This document shows positions 11,345-21,792 of a stretch of 64,000 nucleotides of DNA, piece by piece. The position numbers and the translations under genes are program-made. The notes beneath the pieces were generated by a model that was given only the letters and a program-made list of their open reading frames with translations, was not told the DNA's origin and did not search any database. The DNA comes from Rugalucina vietnamica (Eukaryota > Mollusca > Bivalvia > Lucinida > Lucinidae), in NCBI GenBank assembly GCA_964017185.1, contig OZ024871.1, positions 10,904,214 through 10,968,213 of the forward strand. The letters run 5' to 3'. Numbering within the stretch: the stretch's first letter is position 1; the number at the start of each line of letters is the position of its first letter.

Positions 11345-11719
11345 TTAGGCCAAGCTTAAAAAATATTTGGTTTGCCGCTTCCTACTGGGAGGTTTAAGAG
11401 TTGGGTAGGTAGCATTATTATTTTTTTTTTGCATGTACAAATTCTAATGTCTAATGAACAAATGCAAGTTGTCTAAAATAGCCAGATTACAAGCTTTTTC
11501 TGATAGTTCCTTTGTCAAATAGTGTCAAAAAGATACAGAAAACATCATTTATGCATGAACAAAAGGTAAACTAAGGCATTTTATTGTCAGCATAAATGAA
11601 AAGCAAAAAAAAAAAAAAAAAAAAAAAAAATCCTTATTCTGATAAAATTTTTTGGGTAGGGGGGTAAATTGCTGGGTAGGCGGAAGCGGCAAACCAACAA
11701 TTTTTTAATTTTGGCCTTA
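11345..11719. mobile_element. MITE family K, second member
   Basis: Terminal inverted repeats: left TTTGGTTTGCCGCTTCCTAC, right GTAGGCGGAAGCGGCAAACC, with outer TTAGGCC and GGCCTTA. The layout is shared with 8442-8889, including GGGTAGG stretches inside each end. A 26-base A-run lies at 11605-11630. No ORF. Confidence 0.8.
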
Positions 11720-12148
11720 TGGGACAAAACATTGATTTAACAGAGATATTTTAGGAACTTTCCCCAAATAATCTAACCGCTTGATGGGTACTTGATTATA
11801 TTCTTCAGTGCCTTAGTACATAAATCATCAGCGACAGGACATATACACAAAATAATACATATTTCTATAGACCCTTTGGCATATTGCAAGCTTTTTCATA
11901 TAGCCTTTATCATGTTTATATTCTATACAGACAAAAAAGAACAACTTCCAAGATTTAAGCACCATCGAACTTGCGTAAAACCCATCAACTCCAGCATAGG
12001 TTGACCTGTGTGCATTAACATGAAAGTTAAGCTGATTTGCCAAATATTATTGAAGGTGACTTAGGTGAGTTTTAGCTGATAGAAAATCTAAGGTTTTCTA
12101 CCAGTCAAAGAGAAATAGCAACCAAAGTTTGTTTTATTAACTTAACAC
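11720..12148. other. Gene-free spacer
   Basis: Two overlapping ~70-codon frames on opposite strands (11792-12004 and 11828-12043) have no protein-like composition. No repeat partner in this window. Confidence 0.35.
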
Positions 12149-12693
12149 TGGCTATCCGCATGACGGTCATGCAAATAACACGCTTATCGGCACAACCATC
12201 ATGCAGATAAGTGGTGTTATCCGCAAGACAGGGGAATTGATAGTCAAATGTTTAAATGTTTAGAAAATGGAAAATTTTAAGTTGATAAATATTATGCATT
12301 GGTTTCAAAATTGAAACAGAATATTTCCCAAGCAGGAAATTTTACTTTTTGACTAAAGCAATTATAACTTTGATGAAATTGGCTTACATGTGAATTTACC
12401 TGTAAAAATCAGCCATGCGTATGTGTAAATGTTAATTTAATTATCATGATTATAGTAGCCAAAATAATAAAAGGATGTGGTAATCCATTTAAGAACAATC
12501 ATAAATTTAATGACAATGGATCAATGACTGACTCGTCACTGAGTATAGAATTATTTAAGTAATACAAAAAAGCATTTACAATTTTAAGTTTTATTTTGGG
12601 TTAGGGTTATACTGTCTTGCCCATAACACCCCTTATTGGCACGACCATCATGCGGATATGCGGCATTACCAGCACGACCGCCAAGCGGATAGC
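12149..12693. mobile_element. Fold-back element with ~85-bp inverted ends, each end itself a hairpin
   Basis: Left GGCTATCCGCATGACGGTCA and right TGACCGCC...GCGGATAGCC are inverse over roughly 85 bp. Within each end, TATCCGCATGACGGTC pairs with a nearby GACCATCATGCGGATA-type sequence, so each terminus can form its own stem-loop. The interior is AT-rich and non-coding. MITE or Foldback-type; superfamily unknown. Confidence 0.7.
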
Positions 12694-12912
12694 CTCAGGG
12701 GAAGAAAAATATCTTATTACAGTGACACGATTAATGCGAGCTTTCTAAAAGTCTTTTGATAATTTTTGATTTTGCGAAAGCAAAACAAACATAATTTAGC
12801 AGCTGGAGAAGACTCAGGTTTGACACGATCAACTTTATCTATTATAAAATATGAAACCTTTGATTTTTGGTACACCAAGTTTGATTGGTGAGAATTCGTC
12901 GTCAAAAGCCTT

Positions 12913-12940
12913 GATCTACATACGAGTTTGTATGTAGATC
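12913..12940. repeat. Perfect 11-bp-stem hairpin at the LINE 5' junction
   Basis: GATCTACATAC, a 6-base loop, then GTATGTAGATC. It lies directly before the point where LINE-derived coding begins, so it may mark the truncation or insertion junction. Confidence 0.6.
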
Positions 12941-12941
12941 A

Positions 12942-14697
12942 CTGTTGATAAGGCAAACATCTGCATTCAGCAATAAACAATTTCAGTCTGCATTTACGCG
13001 CGAGACTGACTCTGAAATTCCCTCCAAAGGCACAAGCCCTTTTACCCCCATGGGTGAAATCACAGTTGACCCTAAAGGGGTCCTCAAACTGCTGAATGGG
13101 CTCAAGGTTCACAAGGCACCTGGGCCAGATGGCCTGAGTGCTAGGGTATTAAAAGAATGTAGTTCTGAAATTGCTCCCATCTTGGCCTTTATCTACAATG
13201 AGTCACTTGCTCAGGGAACTGTACCAGATGATTGGCGACAGGCAAACGTGGCCCCGGTGTATAAGAAAGGTGAGAAATATGACGCAGCTAATTACAGACC
13301 GGTGTCGCTAACTTGCATCACCTTAGAGCATATTATAGTCAGCAACATAAATAAGCATCTTTCCCTTGAAAATATTCTTGCTGACTGTCAGCATGGTTTC
13401 CGTAGTCAGAGGTCTTGCGAGACCCAGCTGGTTCAGTTCTTTCACGACATGGCTAGTAACCTTGATCGAGCTCTGAACCGGGGTCACAGACAAACAGATG
13501 TGATCATCATGGATTTTGCAAAGGCCTTTGACAAGGTACCACATAAGAGGTTACTATACAAACTGCGCTACTACGGGATTAGAGGATCTACTCACAAGTG
13601 GATCGCTTCATGGCTCTCTGAGCGCTATCAAAAAGTGGTGTTAGATGGCCAAGCCTCAGATCCAGTCCCGGTCTTATCTGGAGTCCCCCAAGGACCGGTC
13701 CCAACCCCCAAGGATCGTTCTTGGGACCGGTCCTTTTCTTGATATTTATTAACGATCTTCCGGACAATATCAAGTCATCTGTTCGTCTTTTTGCAGACGA
13801 TTGTGTTTTGTATAGGAACATAAATTCACTCACTGATTGCCAGATTCTACAAGAAGACCTGAATAGCCTTGCACAATGGGAGACCGATTGGCAAATGAAA
13901 TTTAACGTCGCCAAATGTCACTCAATGAGGGTGACTCGGCACCTCCCTAGCAATCAAATACATTACAACTACTCCCTACATCAGCAAACTCTGGAACAGG
14001 TTCGATCCGCCAAATACCTTGGACTTACTATCACTGATGACTTGGAATGGGGTCAACATATTTCAGAAATTTCTTGTAAAGCAACTAAGACATTGGGTTT
14101 CCTTCGGCGCAATTTGGCTCTTGCACCTCGGCACACAAAGGAAGTTGCATACAAAACATTGGTTCGTCCTCAGCTTGAGTATGCAGCTCCTATTTGGCAT
14201 CCCTATAATGAAACTGAGAAAAAAAAGGTGGAGAAAGTGCAGAGGACAGCAGCCAGGTGGACCTGCAGGCGATGGCATAACAAGAGTAGCGTTGACGATA
14301 TGTTGGGCGAACTCGAGTGGCCATCTCTGGAGGACCGCAGGGTGAAGTCTTCCTTAACTTTCTTTTACAAGATTCACTCCGGTACAGTGTCTCTTGATAA
14401 AGATAGATATCTGACCCCAGCACCCAACTTAAGAAGTACCAGGGCATCTCATAATTCACAATACACAAGATACATGGCCTATAGTGATGCTCTGAAGAAT
14501 TCTTTTTTCCCCGAGGACTATCCCTTTATGGAATAGTCTCCCCTCTTCAGTGGTCTCATCAAAGACTGCTGAAGAATTTAAGGCTCCCATTTAGATCATG
14601 GGTTCAGAGGTATACATTCTAGTATGCCTCTGTTTAGCTTCTTGTAAATAGTTTTAATGGCCCATCCCGAATGTTCTCCCCATTTATCTATCTATCT
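12942..14697 (+). pseudogene. L2/CR1-like LINE reverse transcriptase, 5'-truncated, frameshifted
   Basis: Two overlapping frames (12945-13742 and 13721-14536) encode one reverse transcriptase. Visible motifs are KAPGPDGLS, NYRPVSLTCI, QHGFRSQRSCETQ, motif A IIMDFAKAFDKV, SGVPQG, motif C FADDCVLY and the LRRNLALAP / RPQLEYAAPIWHPY connection region. The frame breaks at about 13690-13715, where a ~20-bp segment (CCCCAAGGACCGGTCCCAA) is duplicated inside the GVPQGSVLGP motif. The expected CK between LTCI and LEHI is also missing. No endonuclease is present, so the copy is 5'-truncated. The 3' UTR ends in a short (TCTA)n tail at 14683-14697. Non-functional. Confidence 0.88.
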
Positions 14698-14794
14698 TCT
14701 GATACTGAGTCGATCAATTTCTGATCATCACCTCAGGTGTGGGGTGGGTGGCTAAATTTAGAATTTAGTCAAGGGAAAAGAAAACATTTGGGGT

Positions 14795-15843
14795 GGACCA
14801 TTAAAACTATTTACAAGATATAGATGAGAGGCATACTAAAACGCATGCCTCTGGGCTAATGATTTAAATAGAAGCCTTAATTTCCTCAATGGTCTTAGAT
14901 AGGACCACTGAAGAAGGGAGACTATTCCAAACCGGAATAGTTCTGGGGAAAAAGGAATTTTTCAGGGCATCACTATAGGCAAATGGTCTTATGTATTGTG
15001 ATTCATGTGATGCCCGAGTACGCCTTAGATTGGGTGCCGGGGTTAGGTATTTGTCTTTATCAAGAGACACTGTAGAAGAAGGTTAAGGAGGACCGCTCCC
15101 TGCGGGACTCCAGGGATGGCCACTCAAGTTCGTCTAGCATTTCACCGACGCTACTGGTGTTCCTCCATCGCCTGCAGGTCCACCGGGCAGCAGTCCTCTG
15201 CACCTTCTCCACCTTCTCAGTCTGAGTTTCATGATAGGGATGCCAAATAGGAGCTGCATACTCAAGTTGAGGCCGAACCAATGTCTTGTATGCAACTTCC
15301 TTAGTATACCTAGGTGCCAGTGCCAAATTGCGCCGAAGAAAACCCAAAGTCTTAGTTGCCTTGCATGTAATTTCAGAAATATGTTGACCCCAATCAAGAT
15401 CGTCTGTGATTGTTAAACCTAGGTATTTAGCGGACTGTACCTGTTCTAATGTTTGCTGATGCAGTGTGTAATTGAATTCTATATGCCTGCTTGGATGTAG
15501 CCACGTCACCCTCATTGAATGACATTTGCTAACATTGAATTTCATTTGCCAATCCATTTCCCATTTGGCCAAGCTATTCAGGTCATCTTGTAAAATTTGA
15601 CAATCCAATGGTGACTTGATATTCCTGTATAAAACTCAATCATCAGCAAATAGCCGAACAGATGACCTGATATTATCAGGAAGATCATTAATGAAAATAA
15701 GAAATAGGACCGGTCCTAAGACCGATCCTTGTGGGACACCAGAAAGAACCGGGACTGGGTCTGAGGCACGGCCATCAAATACCACTTTTTGAGAGCGCTC
15801 AGAGAGCCACGAGTCGATCCACTTATGTGTAGATCCTAAATTC
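14795..15843 (-). pseudogene. Second copy of the same LINE, inverted, truncated
   Basis: Minus-strand pieces match the 12.9-14.6 kb copy almost residue for residue: SGVPQGSVLGPVLFLIF, DCQILQDDLNSLAKWEMDWQ, TLGFLRRNLALAPRYTKEVA and SLDKDKYLTPAPNLRRTRAS. Lesions are a stop directly after FADD (replacing the codon before VLY) and a 16-bp deletion near 15076, which ends the middle frame as FFYSVS. The 5' side stops at the left terminus of the ISL2EU-type transposon. The two LINEs are tail to tail and share 3' UTR text (CTTGTAAATAGTTTTAATGG). Confidence 0.88.
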
Positions 15844-16039
15844 AAAATAGCGTTTGTACGAATTCCAGGTAAGCGCTATTTTTAGAAGCACTATTCTTGG
15901 AATGGCATTGACCTCATCGCTTTCGGACAAACATTCTGTGTACGAAACGTGTAAAGTGTACTGAGAAGTTTACAATCAGAACGAATATCTTGATCTTTTG
16001 TGCATATCTCACGGATTTTTTGCGCATACTGAGCAGAAT

Positions 16040-18173
16040 ATGGTAACGACGAAACATTGTTGTTATGGTGACTGCAAAAGTGATTCTCGGACACTGGAAA
16101 GCAATTGCAATATTTATTTTATTGGGTTTGGAAATGGCTTCCCTAAGCCAAAGGTAGACTTGGAGAAATGTAAACGATGGGTGCAGAACTGTGGAAGGAA
16201 ATATTTTACCATAGACAATGTCACGAAAGACACATATATCTGTTCATTGCATTTCGTTGGGGGAAACGGGCCCACCGACGAGCATCCGGACCCAATTAAA
16301 TGCGGTAGCCAGGTATGTTTTTTTTTTCTTTCTTTTTTTGCTTTGGGTGTTTTGTTTTTCTAGCACCAGATTTAGGATGTGACCAGTATTCGACGGTGGG
16401 GTTGGTTTGCATGAAAGAATATCTACTTTTCTACTTTGCAAATATTATGTTGTATTCTAAAGCAATGGAGTTCATTTTTTTTTCTAAGATTTTTTTTTTT
16501 TATTTCTTTTTTTCTGTTTACTGTTCACTGTGTTGATCATTTGACCATTACCTCGGGAGCTGTGGAAATGTGACTTGCTCAAGGCCACAACGAACGGCGC
16601 CCCGGCTGAAGATGGAACCCAGGACCTCTGGGACCGGAGTCAACCACTCTACCCCTGCGCTTTCCTGATAATTGCCTATTTTTACCTTTCAGTGTCATAG
16701 ACCATAACTCTTCATGCAACAATCTTTTGAAACAGCATGTTCCTAAGCACCCATTATAGAAAACTTTATATGATCTTGAAAGTCTTAGCAGAGAAGCATG
16801 TCAGGTTAAATTTTTTGTCTTATACATGTATATATCACTGCTAAAATTATTCCAGGTTGTGCGAACTCGGAAAAGACCAAGCACCCGTCTCCCCTACAAA
16901 TCACCTAAACAACAAAAACTGGAAATGGCTGAAGCTGCTGAGGCCTTATTAATAATGAATGAGGCAGAAAAACCCACAGAAGAGTCAGAAGTACCATCCA
17001 CATCTGGAACACAGTCAGCAATACAGAGAACAGCAAGCATCGGGGTGTTGTGCAAACCACATACAGAAGAAAAAGATTCACAGACAGAAAAGGCTGCATC
17101 CTCAGATGTCGTTAGGCTACAAATTGAAAATCGGATATTAGAAAACAACTTAAAGGTGTCAACTTCTGATTCAAAATTATTGAATAGGCCGTTAAACAAC
17201 TTAACCCTGGAAGCACATTAGAGTCATCAACATCTTCACACACACATTTTGATATTAACTCAGTGTTCAAGGATGATAAAATGTTGAAATTCTACACTGG
17301 TTTGACTTATTTGCAGTTTATGTGTCTTTGGAAATTCCTTGGAGACGCTACAAAGAAAGTTAATTTTTGGAATTCTTCTGTCAGCAATCTTAATAAAACA
17401 CCTAGCAAAAGACCTGGTCCTAAAAGAGCTATTTCACCAATCAACCAACTATTTATGACACTCATTCGCTTGCGTCTTGGTTTGTTACATCAGGATTTGG
17501 CCTATCGTTTGCTACTAACACACGACAGGTATCAACAATAGTCATGACATGGATTCAATTATTATTCAAACAGTTTTCTACTCTGCGTACAACAATGTTT
17601 GCCTCACGAAGGAAAGTTAAAAAACATCTGCCAAAGACTTTCAAGAAATATAAAAACATACGCTGTATAATAGACTGTACAGAAGTCCATGTGCAATCTC
17701 CAACCAATTTTGAAGCTCAGGGAAATCAGTATTCTTCCTACAAAGGCTACACCTCTTATAAATTTTTAGTTGCTGTTGCTCCAAATGGAGCTATTATGTT
17801 TGTAAGTGATGCCTTTGAAGGAAGCATTAGTGACAAGGAAATAGTGCGACAGTCAGGTTTTCTTGATTTCTTAGAAGCGGGTGATGTGGTGATGGCTGAC
17901 AGGGGATTCTTGATTGAAGACTATCTAAACGAACGCAATGTTAAACTTATAAGACCACCATTCTTGGGTACCCGAGATAGGTTCACACCACAAGAAGAGG
18001 CACTCACTAAAGACATTGCGAAACATCGCATTCATGTTGAACGGTCAATCGAAAGAATGAAGAAGTTCAAAATTCTTCAGAAAATTGTTCCACAAAATTT
18101 ACAACCAGTATTCACACAAATGGTGTTTGTTATTGCGTGTTTAGTGAACTTTCAGACTCCTTTAGTCAAGTAG
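16040..18173 (+). pseudogene. THAP-domain DDE transposase, spliced, two frameshifts
   Basis: DNA transposase of the element. Exon 1 (16040-16312) encodes a THAP zinc finger: HCCYGDC at the start, an RW about 35 residues on, and a terminal ICSLHF, i.e. the C2CH pattern. Donor CAG/GTATGT at 16312; acceptor TTATTCCAG ends at 16855 (phase 0, SQ/VVRTRKR). Exon 2 has a basic, acidic and coiled linker, then an HTH_Tnp_4-like segment (SKRPGPKRAISPINQ, LLHQDLAYR) and the catalytic core: IIDCTEV (first D), VVMADRGF (second D) and HVERSIERMK (E). Frame breaks lie near 17210-17221 (LEAH then stop; the next frame reads STLESSTSS) and near 17505-17525 (HDRYQQ then stop; the intended TRQVSTIV lies in another frame). 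ATG 16040 starts directly before the THAP motif. As it stands it should not make full-length enzyme. Confidence 0.85.
16556..16670 (-). repeat. tRNA-derived SINE in the transposase intron
   Basis: Minus strand: AGGAAAGCGCAGGGGTAGAG (box A-like), then CCAGAGGTCCTGGGTTCCA (box B-like), then CCTTGAGCAAGTCACATTTC. It shares the head and the CCTTGAGCAAG segment with the SINE at 5665-5817. It sits between the THAP exon and exon 2. Confidence 0.7.
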
Positions 18174-18601
18174 GAAACACAACTGTACCAGTGTTTGCCT
18201 TTTTGGTTGCATGGATAGTTCAAGTCCTCTGCTTTCTTTTAACACTTTCAAGCCGTCATCCTTTTGTGTCAGACCCCGTTAACTCTAAAAGGAGGGTATA
18301 TTATGACTCAGCTCATGTAGTCAATTTCTAAGAAAAATAATAACAATTATTTTTCATTTTATTACATACTCTTATTTTTCAAATACCATATTTGTTCGAA
18401 AAAGCGCATAGTGTGCTAAACTGTTCAAAATAACATAAGGTAACTTAACAAACATGCAAACATGCATATTGTTAGTTGAAAAAAGATGATAATTTTCTTA
18501 TTTTCGCTCTAAACATTTACATGTACTGCATACATAGACTGACTCTTTTATACAATTAACAAATCTGTTTTCTGCAAACATGTCTTTTTTCTATATATAA
18601 T
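18174..18601. other. Transposon interior between the convergent genes
   Basis: Probable 3' UTR of the transposase gene. AT-rich; the frame at 18137-18331 overlaps the end of the transposase and is a shadow. Nothing else seen. Confidence 0.4.
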
Positions 18602-18836
18602 TGAGCCGCCTCATGGGAAAACAAACAATCTGCATATGAGAAAGAAAGATGCAGATCAGCTTCGCGGTAACCGCGAAGCTGATCAGCACCTTTGTTTTCG
18701 CTTCTCGGGCAGTACAATTCCTCTTCTACTTAAATCCGAAATTTCAAGCTTCTAGCTCTTTTCTGTGCTGGTACAGGTCGGGTTGTGTCGGACCTTTTCG
18801 GAAACCACATTGTTGGTTTTCCCACGAGGCGGTTCA
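18602..18836. mobile_element. MITE family C, with central palindrome
   Basis: Inverted termini TGAGCCGCCTCATGGGAAAA and TTTTCCCACGAGGCGGTTCA. The core palindrome is CAGATCAGCTTCGCGG / CCGCGAAGCTGATCAGC. Length ~235 bp, no ORF. Seven further copies or parts occur at 42480, 44079, 48662, 51253, 52800, 57894 and 63954. Confidence 0.88.
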
Positions 18837-18945
18837 TATGTAACTTGTATTTTAACATGCCAAATGACAAGATGATGACTTGTGCTAATTTGCCAGCATG
18901 TGCATATACCAGATTCACATATTACTAGTATCATTATCCCACTAT

Positions 18946-19150
18946 TAATGTAAGGATGGCTCAGGGGTAGAGCCACAATCCCTAATTGAGGGGTTGTGGG
19001 GTTTGAGACCTACAGCTGCCGTGCTGTGTCATTGACCAAAGACACTTTACATAGTACAACAAAAATACCAGGAAGTGGTAGTTACATCCAGACATGACAG
19101 AAAATTTGTTGACTGGATGTTAAGGCTCAATTGACTAATGTATTTGTAAT
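18946..19150 (+). repeat. tRNA-derived SINE
   Basis: Plus strand: AAGGATGGCTCAGGGGTAGA (box A-like) and GGGGTTTGAGACC (box B-like) at tRNA spacing. A body with CATCCAGACATGACAGAAAA follows, the same tail motif as the SINE at 5665-5817. Confidence 0.7.
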
Positions 19151-19267
19151 TTTAGTTACTTCTCACTAGGTTTTTTTAGGTAGGACTTTGGTTCTGATTG
19201 CACCAGTTCCTGGTCAATTCATTGTTTTACTTTTATGTTTTGCTATTAAGATTGTTTTATCTTGGTT

Positions 19268-21792
19268 TCACTTTAATTCCACGGCACTTAATTCACGAGG
19301 AAGTCTCATTTCAAAGAGCTCAGGGCATAGGTATGAATGATGAAATGTTAACAATTTTTCTTTCATTGTCAACCAGAATGTATCATCAAATCTTACTCGA
19401 GTGACAAATGTTTCTTTGCTTGACCAAACTACAAAATCACAAAATTTCAATCCGGTGACACCCATTTGCATTTGTATTTGAGAAAAGTAAGGATGTTTTT
19501 GTTTCATCATTATAATGTCATTTTCTTTAATTAAACAAAATTGCTGTAACTGTTTCTTTGACAAAATATTAGGAAAATCTGAAATAAACTTATTTTCCAA
19601 CATTTTTGGACATTTGATTTCTAACAATCCATATCTGTCATGATCTTGTGGGTCAAAAACTATACCATCAGGACTAGCAGCAAGTTCAGGATTTAAACCA
19701 CTAACCCAAAGACCTGTTTCTGTTACAGTGATTTTCCCCTCATTTAAAGAAATATAAGAATTTCTGGCAGTATCCTCATTCTCCTGCCCATATCTTAGAG
19801 CTAAAGTGGTTATAGGGTCAGTTTTCCATAGCTTTTTGCTCAGAAAATTTGATATGGCTGACCCAGACTGAAAAGAGACAACAGTATGACAGTTAGAAGC
19901 AGTCAGTCTGACTCTTCTTTCTGTATACCATTGGTCACTTTTCTGGTTGCTAACAAGCAAAAAAGCATCATCAGACTGACCAGGAATTTTCAAATTTTGA
20001 AGAAACAGTTCCCTCATATCCTGTAGAAGTTGTATCCGTGTTGGATCCAAATCATAATCTGAATACTGACGCTCTAAAATAGAATACCACATGCAGTCAG
20101 ACAGTTTACTGTTTTCAATATTCCCTAGCAAGGACTCGGTCAACTGTTTCTCGTCTTCAAGAACAGTTGAAGGAGCCCTTGGGTCAAAATTAATTACTTC
20201 AAGGCATTTACGTTTCTTACTGCTGTAAGAAAGTTCCTGCACCCTTCTAGGAGTCTTCTGTTTTTGACGACCCCTATTCCAGGTGCAAGGGACTGAGGTA
20301 CAGCTGATGTCTGAACTTGTCTGACTGACATGGTCTTCTAGTGCCAACAGAAGAGCTGTTACATGGCTACAACGACTCATAGCTGAAGACTTGCATGTGC
20401 AAGAAGCATCACGGACAAAACCCGAAACTTGAGACAGTGATGCAGTAACGTCATATATTGTGGAAGAATAAGAAGCCTTAATCTTAGCCTTCAAAAAGTA
20501 ATGGCCAGATTTAGCACAGTCCTGGACTTTGAGAATGTTTTTGCTTTTCAAATATGTTTCCCCTCGCTTAAGTGGTTTAGCAGTGTGAAGATCTTCAATG
20601 TCACTGTCACTGTCACTTTCATTGCAAGCTGCCTCGGCATTCAGGAACTGTACCGACTCCACAATATGGTGGTGAATATGCCCCCGGTTAAAATGTTTTG
20701 GAATGTCATCTGGATAGCCAGGAAAATTTTTCCAACCAGAATATGGAAGCAGTGGTACATCAGCAGGTTGAGCTGGCTGGAGCTGGTTAGTTTTCTTAAG
20801 TTCAAACCACTTCCCATTATCTACAGCAAAATCAATCACCTTGTCTGTCCCATTATTGATACAGTCATGTACTCTGGAAAAAAAAATATTACGTAAGTCG
20901 CATTCCAACACATCAGGAAAACAAGCCTGTGTAATATTTACCCTCTTAAACCCCATTTATATATAAATACTGGGGTATGCAGGGGTATAGCTACTTTTTT
21001 GCTTCAAAACATAGATTGTGGGTTCTTGTAAGAAAAGAACCGCCTCACCGAGGCGGTTCTAACATGTTCCCACAATCTATGTTTTTAGCAAAAATATACC
21101 CCCCCCCTCCCCGGGAGGGTGGTGGGTGGGGGTTGATGAGGAGGCTTTGGTAACAAAGAATGGTGCATACAAATAAGAAAATCATTGTACATGTCACCTA
21201 GTTTTACACTATAAAGTCATACATTGTACACTGACATCTAAATGCAAGGGGGAGGAAATTACCCAACTAGAATTCAAATTCAGGACCCTCTACAAATGAT
21301 GACAATACTCTTTACCAACTTACTGAGTCAGTCATTTCTGATCATCACCCCCTTTCCATGCCTGTCACGATAATTCAATTAATTGGCACACGATATGCTT
21401 TATCATGTACTGGCTGAAACACACAGCATGATGACCTTATATTGCATTGTTTTTGTTTCACAAGTGACTTGCGGTATTTGAGCGTCTAGATATTTATGGA
21501 CGAAAACAAAATAAATAGGCCTAAACTAAAAGAAAATGAGATCTAAAAACGATATTATTGTACGACACTGAGCTGTCAAAATGTGTAAACAGGTAAAACC
21601 AGTCATAAGGACAAAGAATATTCACCTTTTCAGCAATATGCTGCGTTTCCCTGTGCGCGGCAAACCCCGGCATTCTAACCATCTCATTAACTGTATGTTC
21701 GAGTGTTTGTCTACCGAGTCGTAGACCAATCTAGCCCCAGGAACTTCATTTTCTTGCAGTTGCACAAACTGATAGGGTTGACTGGCCGCCAT
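19268..21792 (-). CDS. SAP-SWIM-YqaJ nuclease gene of the ISL2EU-type element (two exons)
   Basis: Accessory nuclease of the transposon, convergent with the transposase gene. Exon 1 (21792-21626) starts at ATG with MAASQPYQFV and contains a SAP-like helix-turn-helix (QLMRWLECRGLPRTGKRS). The donor AAAAG/GTGAAT at 21625 joins the acceptor TTTTTTCCAG ending at 20874, giving LLKR-VHDCINNG in frame. Exon 2 (20873-19268) holds a SWIM-type zinc motif (CTCKSSAMSRCSH) and a YqaJ/lambda-exonuclease-like core: RLTASNCH, AASPDGIVFD, LLEIKCP and SQIQMQMG. These correspond to the acidic, E-x-K and Q-x-Q residues of the fold. Joined length is about 590 residues, with no stop or frameshift seen. A longer frame beginning MGFKRVNITQ at 20956 reads into the intron and should not be used. 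The precise role in transposition is not known to me. Confidence 0.85.
20907..21105 (+). repeat. Family A repeat inside the YqaJ-gene intron, with extra hairpin
   Basis: ATCAGGAAAACAAGCCTGTG, ACCCCATTTATATATAAATA, AAAACATAGATTGTGGG and CCCACAATCTATGTTTTTAG match the family. The loop holds a separate perfect hairpin, GAACCGCCTC-ACC-GAGGCGGTTC (about 21038-21060), absent from the other copies. Confidence 0.7.
21241..21350 (-). repeat. tRNA-derived SINE fragment in the YqaJ-gene intron
   Basis: Minus strand: GATGATCAGAAATGACTGAC, then CTCAGTAAGTTGGTAAAGAG (box A-like) and GGTCCTGAATTTGAATTC (box B-like). The GATGATCAGAAAT head also occurs at 21930 and, inverted, at 14715. Confidence 0.5.

Noticed and set aside
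20874..20956. Start of the YqaJ frame at MGFKRVNITQ
   Set aside because: It lies in family A repeat and intron sequence upstream of a clear acceptor; the SAP-encoding exon joins in frame instead.
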